This document shows, in pieces, positions 5,791 to 7,988 of a DNA stretch of 7,988 bases. Under the pieces are notes generated by a model that made no database searches, had not been told where the DNA came from, and saw only the letters and a list, made by a program, of their open reading frames with translations. The stretch is from Pseudomonadota bacterium. Its GTDB lineage: Bacteria; Myxococcota; UBA9042; PHBI01. The DNA lies in contig SXIE01000388.1 in NCBI GenBank assembly GCA_005772945.1, forward strand, positions 1-7,988. Reading direction: 5' to 3'. Positions within the stretch are counted from its first letter, which is position 1, and each line of letters opens with the position of its first letter. The position numbers were made by a program, and so were the translations under genes.

Positions 5791-5904
5791 ACGTCTGGCT
5801 ACGTTTGTTGCGCGCGGCGTGCGTTCAGCGCGTGCGGATCGTGAGGTCGCCTGGTTAGGGCCTTCTTCGCCCCGTGTTTTTTGGCCGCCCGCAGGTCTTC
5901 CACA

Positions 5905-5924
5905 GGACGTCCATGCGTACGTCC
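5905..5924. repeat. Inverted repeat in the haem-protein/lexA gap
   Basis: GGACGT (5905-5910) and ACGTCC (5919-5924) flank an 8-base loop, giving a 6-bp perfect stem. It lies in the 284-bp gap between the CxxCH lipoprotein gene and lexA, in which I find no gene. It could be an operator or transcript hairpin. Confidence 0.45.
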
Positions 5925-5934
5925 GCGCAGCACT

Positions 5935-5973
5935 GAAGGTGCGTAGCCCCGCGGGGCGAAGTCGCTTCAGCGC
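5935..5973. repeat. Nested inverted repeat with a 12-bp GC palindrome core
   Basis: An outer pair CTGAAG/CTTCAG surrounds an inner perfect palindrome GCCCCGCGGGGC (5946-5957). It can fold as a two-tier hairpin about 70 bases beyond the stop of the CxxCH lipoprotein gene. No U-run follows on the minus strand. It may end that transcript or insulate lexA from it. Confidence 0.5.
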
Positions 5974-5991
5974 GCGGCCGACTCAGGCAAT

Positions 5992-6039
5992 GCCGCAGGC
6001 TCGGTTGCGCGTCTCGGTTGCGCGCGCCGCAGGCTCGGT
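5992..6039. repeat. Short direct repeats at the 3' end of the haem lipoprotein gene
   Basis: GCCGCAGGCTCGGT occurs at 5992-6005 and 6026-6039, the second copy touching the stop codon. Between and overlapping them CTCGGTTGCGCG occurs at 6000-6011 and 6013-6024. The unit appears to be a local 13-14-bp duplication in non-coding DNA. Confidence 0.8.
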
Positions 6040-6767
6040 CAGTGCCCGAGCTTCCAGAGCTTCGTGAAGATCTTCGGCTCGAAGGGGTCGCCGTGGCAGG
6101 TCGTGCACGAGTTCTCCTTGCCGTCCGCGCGCGTGAGCTTGTGCTCGTACTCGTCTTCCATGAACTTCTCGAGCGCCTCGCGGTCGCTTCGGGCGAGCAC
6201 GTGCTCGGAGCCGACGTGGCAGCTGTCGCAGAAGATCCCCGACTTGTCTTCGGCGCGCATCGGCACGACGAAGTGATCCCACATGGCCTCGGCCATCTTG
6301 GTGTCCGCCGTCTCGATGGTCGGATCGATCGGGGTGTCCTTGCCAGGCGCGTGGCACCCGGTGCAGTCCTTGAACCCGAGCGCCTTCACGAAGAACGGCA
6401 TCACCTTCTTCTTCTGGCCCATGCTCAGCTTGTCGAACGGCTTGTCGAGCGGCACGCCCGCGGCCTTCACCTCGGCGAGCAGCGTCGAGGGTGCGAGCGG
6501 CGTCGAGGCCTTCTTTGCCGCTTCGGCGTGGCCCGGCTCGACGTGGCCCGCGCCATTGGGAGATGCGGTCGGCGCCGCGGTTGGAGCTGCCGTTGGGTCT
6601 GGCGTCGCGGTCGTGGAGGTCCCGGTCGAGGGGGACTCCGCGGTCGCGGTCCCCGTCGGCTGCGGCGCGACCTCGGTCGACGGCGACGGGCCGCACGCGG
6701 CCGCGAGCGAGACGAGAGCCGCGGAGGCGACGAAACTGAGGCGCAGCGAAAAAGCCGTGGTCGACAT
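6039..6767 (-). CDS. Lipoprotein with three CxxCH haem-binding motifs (multihaem c-type cytochrome)
   Basis: This 242-residue protein starts at ATG. Residues 1-24 are a signal ending in LAAA|C25, probably a lipoprotein. Residues 27-90 are a Thr/Pro/Ala/Ser-rich spacer that would hold the haem domain off the membrane. The folded part carries CTGCH (135-139), CDSCH (180-184) and CTTCH (221-225), three covalent c-type haem sites. His165, His188, His209 and the C-terminal His242 are possible sixth ligands. It is most likely a small periplasmic or outer-membrane-facing electron carrier; partner and direction are unknown. It sits 84 bp after the cyclic-nucleotide-binding gene. No oxidoreductase lies beside it, so an isolated electron-transfer or redox-sensing role is possible. 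No clear ribosome-binding site is seen. Confidence 0.87.
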   Translation of the reverse strand: MSTTAFSLRLSFVASAALVSLAAACGPSPSTEVAPQPTGTATAESPSTGTSTTATPDPTAAPTAAPTASPNGAGHVEPGHAEAAKKASTPLAPSTLLAEVKAAGVPLDKPFDKLSMGQKKKVMPFFVKALGFKDCTGCHAPGKDTPIDPTIETADTKMAEAMWDHFVVPMRAEDKSGIFCDSCHVGSEHVLARSDREALEKFMEDEYEHKLTRADGKENSCTTCHGDPFEPKIFTKLWKLGH

Positions 6768-6776
6768 CGTCGCCGC

Positions 6777-6810
6777 GCACTACCACGGCGCGCTCCGCGA
6801 AATAAGTTCC
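6777..6810 (-). promoter_or_regulatory. Weak candidate promoter before the haem lipoprotein gene
   Basis: Two readings overlap. TTATTT (6800-6805) with 17 bases to TAGTGC (6777-6782) resembles the local TAGnG -10 form but has a poor -35. GGAACTT (6804-6810) matches a classic extracytoplasmic-function sigma -35, but the -10 region, GTGGTA, is not convincing. Either would start the mRNA within about ten bases of the ATG. Confidence 0.3.
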
Positions 6811-6817
6811 TCGTGCG

Positions 6818-6831
6818 TCGCGTACGCGCGA
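6818..6831. repeat. Small hairpin after the cyclic-nucleotide-binding gene
   Basis: TCGCG (6818-6822) and CGCGA (6827-6831) form a perfect 5-bp stem with a 4-base loop about 20 bases after the TAG of the cyclic-nucleotide-binding gene. No U-tract follows on the minus strand. This may be chance in GC-rich sequence. Confidence 0.3.
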
Positions 6832-6851
6832 ACGCGGACGGGCGGCGTGCG

Positions 6852-7322
6852 CTAGAATTTGGAGCTGAAGGTCAAGAGGGCGAGCTTGTCGTTCGTCTCG
6901 CGCAGTCGCGCGCTCAGCAGGCGCGCCATGTTCCACAGGACCTCGTAGGCGACCTCTTTCTGCAAGAAGAGCAGATCCATGAGCGCGGCGTTGTCGATGG
7001 AGAGCAGACGGCAGCGACCGTGCGCGCGCGCGTCCGCCGAGCGGGTGGCCTCTCCGAGCAGGGACATCTCGCCGAACACCGCGCCCGTCGCGAGCACGGC
7101 GAGGGCCTCTTCTCCGAGGCCCGGGACGTCGCGTCCGATGCGCACGCTACCCGACGCGATGACGTAGAGGCGGTCGCCGGCGTCCCCGTGACGAAAAATC
7201 ACGTCGTCGCGCGCGAAGGTCTCTTCGCCGCAGAGCGAGGCGATGCGCTCGAGCGCCCCCGCCTTCAATCCGAAGAACAGCGGCACCTTCCCCAAAAGGT
7301 CAACGCGCTCACGCGTCTCCAC
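6852..7322 (-). CDS. Stand-alone cyclic nucleotide-binding domain protein
   Basis: This 156-residue protein starts at GTG (7322) and consists of a single CRP-type cNMP-binding domain. Residues 12-120 give the beta-roll: PLFFGL, then the hairpin VIFRHGDAGDRLYVIASGSVR. The phosphate-binding cassette FGEMSLL..ATRSADARA (83-100) has Glu85 and Arg94, the usual ribose- and phosphate-contacting residues, so binding is plausible. Residues 113-150 form the C-helix region. No DNA-binding helix-turn-helix, kinase or channel segment follows, so it is not a CRP regulator. It may act as a free sensor subunit or bind a partner. Such single-domain proteins are frequent in large myxobacterial genomes (general knowledge). 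There is no good ribosome-binding site. A palindrome and a TAGGCT box lie just upstream. Confidence 0.88.
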   Translation of the reverse strand: METRERVDLLGKVPLFFGLKAGALERIASLCGEETFARDDVIFRHGDAGDRLYVIASGSVRIGRDVPGLGEEALAVLATGAVFGEMSLLGEATRSADARAHGRCRLLSIDNAALMDLLFLQKEVAYEVLWNMARLLSARLRETNDKLALLTFSSKF

Positions 7323-7327
7323 CCGGC

Positions 7328-7358
7328 GAGCCTAATGCCTCGATTCACGAGAATCGAG
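7328..7358 (-). promoter_or_regulatory. Perfect 8+8 palindrome and possible -10 box before the cNMP-binding gene
   Basis: CTCGATTC (7339-7346) and GAATCGAG (7351-7358) form a perfect inverted repeat with a 4-base centre, 16 bases upstream of the GTG. On the minus strand it is followed by GCAT and TAGGCT (7328-7333), a possible -10 six bases from the GTG, which would again give a leaderless mRNA. There is no recognisable -35; the palindrome occupies that place, as an activator or repressor site would. It is not followed by a T-run on the minus strand, so a terminator for the upstream gene is less likely. Confidence 0.5.
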
Positions 7359-7380
7359 AAACAAAGAGGCGGAAGGCTCG

Positions 7381-7430
7381 CTCGCCGCGGGCACCTCGCC
7401 GCAGGCACGCTCGCCGCGGGTACGCTCGCA
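7381..7430. repeat. 14-15-bp GC-rich tandem repeat, about 3.4 copies
   Basis: Copies CTCGCCGCGGGCAC, CTCGCCGCAGGCACG and CTCGCCGCGGGTACG, then a partial CTCGCA, run from 7381 to 7430, ending just beside the stop codon of the TonB-like gene. Two of the full units contain a CCGCGG palindrome. The array is non-coding and probably arose by slippage; a weak terminator or protein site is possible. Confidence 0.8.
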
Positions 7431-7432
7431 CC

Positions 7433-7988
7433 CTAGCGCCGCTGAAACCGAAACCGCAGCGTGGGCGTGAGGCCCGTCGCGGGTTGGCCCGCGGCGTCGC
7501 GCGCGGCCTCGTAACTCATGGCGAGCGCGCAGCGCTTCGCCTGTCCCGCGAAGCCATAGCCCGGATCGCTCTGCACCCGCACCGCGCGCGCGACCCCGCT
7601 CGCGTCCACCGTCACCGCCACCTCGACCACGGCCCGCTCGATCTGCGCGAGCTCCGCCTGGGGCGGAAATGGGCAGTTGTCGAGGCTGCGTGCGCGGGGC
7701 ATCGCCGGGCGCGACAGGTTCGCGGGCTTCGTGCCGCCGCCCGCGCCCTTGCCTCCGTCGACGCCGCTCGAGCGCGCGCGCGGATCGCGCACCGGGGTCT
7801 GGGACGTGCCCTTGGCGGAGGTGTACCCGCCGCCGGTCGCCCGCGAGCCATCCTTGTTCACGATGGTGAAGGCGCCGAGATCTTCGCCCTCGTCGGCCGG
7901 GCCGGTGTCGAGCACGTCGGCCGCTTCGGCGGCCGCGGGCGCCGGGCCAGCCTCGGCGTAGGGATCTTCGTCGACGGCGGGCGGCGGC
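7433..7988 (-). CDS. TonB-like protein, C-terminal part (5' end outside the window)
   Basis: The reading frame is open from the TAG at 7433 to the right edge, giving 184 visible residues. A GTG at 7915 could be a start, but the frame continues upstream as Pro/Ala/Glu-rich sequence (beginning PPPAVDEDPYAEAG) like the rest of the protein, so I treat it as partial. The visible N-terminal part is a disordered Pro/Gly/Ala/Ser linker. The last 80 residues look like a TonB C-terminal domain: NCPFPP, then ERAVVEVAVTVDASGVARAV, a V.SDPGYGF motif, AKRCALAMSYEAARD and a final TLRFRF strand. Two Cys (in NCPF and KRCA) may pair. TonB-type proteins couple inner-membrane energy to outer-membrane partners; the ExbB/ExbD partners are not in view. 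An adventurous-motility or energy-transducer relative is possible. Confidence 0.8.
   Translation of the reverse strand, partial: PPPAVDEDPYAEAGPAPAAAEAADVLDTGPADEGEDLGAFTIVNKDGSRATGGGYTSAKGTSQTPVRDPRARSSGVDGGKGAGGGTKPANLSRPAMPRARSLDNCPFPPQAELAQIERAVVEVAVTVDASGVARAVRVQSDPGYGFAGQAKRCALAMSYEAARDAAGQPATGLTPTLRFRFQRR

Noticed and set aside
5865..5880. Plus-strand T-run (GTGTTTTTT) as an intrinsic terminator
   Set aside because: Only a 4-bp stem (GGGC/GCCC) precedes it, and no plus-strand gene exists to terminate.
5780..6067. 95-codon plus-strand frame divergent from lexA
   Set aside because: It overlaps the end of the haem lipoprotein gene and the repeats in the gap, is Arg/Ala-rich, and shows no domain or ribosome-binding site.
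6018..7436. 472-codon open frame on the plus strand
   Set aside because: It runs antisense through the haem lipoprotein and cNMP-binding genes and is Arg-rich low-complexity sequence typical of a shadow frame.

Overview
This GC-rich window carries eight protein-coding genes, all on the minus strand and packed with short gaps. No tRNA, rRNA, transposase or CRISPR array is visible. The most likely source is a delta-proteobacterial or Myxococcota genome (Polyangiales/Sorangium-like). This is inferred from high GC, GTG/TTG starts, several relaxed-lipobox lipoproteins, thrombospondin type 3 repeats joined to an OmpA domain, a TPR-plus-beta-barrel protein and a low-complexity-tailed YIP1-like membrane protein. 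The taxon is not proven by any marker here.

In transcription order (from the right edge leftwards) the window holds: the 3' part of a TonB-like periplasmic protein running off the right edge (7433-7988); a small cyclic-nucleotide-binding-domain protein (6852-7322); a lipoprotein with three CxxCH haem sites (6039-6767); lexA, the SOS repressor (5107-5754); a small DUF4398-like lipoprotein (4640-4963) translationally coupled to a DUF4398/TSP3/OmpA lipoprotein (3456-4643); a 672-residue secreted TPR / Lys-Asp repeat / Cys-rich / beta-barrel protein (1355-3373); and a YIP1-like multi-pass membrane protein with a Gly-Pro-Gln repeat tail (167-1267). Beyond it, at the left edge, lies an 18-bp tandem repeat array.

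Two promoters can be read with some confidence. lexA has TTGACA-N17-TAGTGT placed so close to the ATG that the mRNA would be leaderless, with a GTTCAG half-site in the spacer that suits LexA autoregulation. The DUF4398/OmpA pair has TTGACG-N18-TAGCGT. The two genes downstream of that pair have no obvious promoter and may be co-transcribed with it.

Functionally, most of the window is cell-envelope biology: TonB-type energy coupling, outer-membrane lipoproteins, a peptidoglycan-binding tether, a putative outer-membrane barrel with a periplasmic TPR head, and an inner-membrane YIP1 protein. LexA and the nucleotide-binding protein are the only clear regulators. No recognised defence or mobile system is present. 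The least ordinary content is the four-gene envelope cassette downstream of lexA, the leaderless lexA promoter, and the repeat structures inside and between genes.
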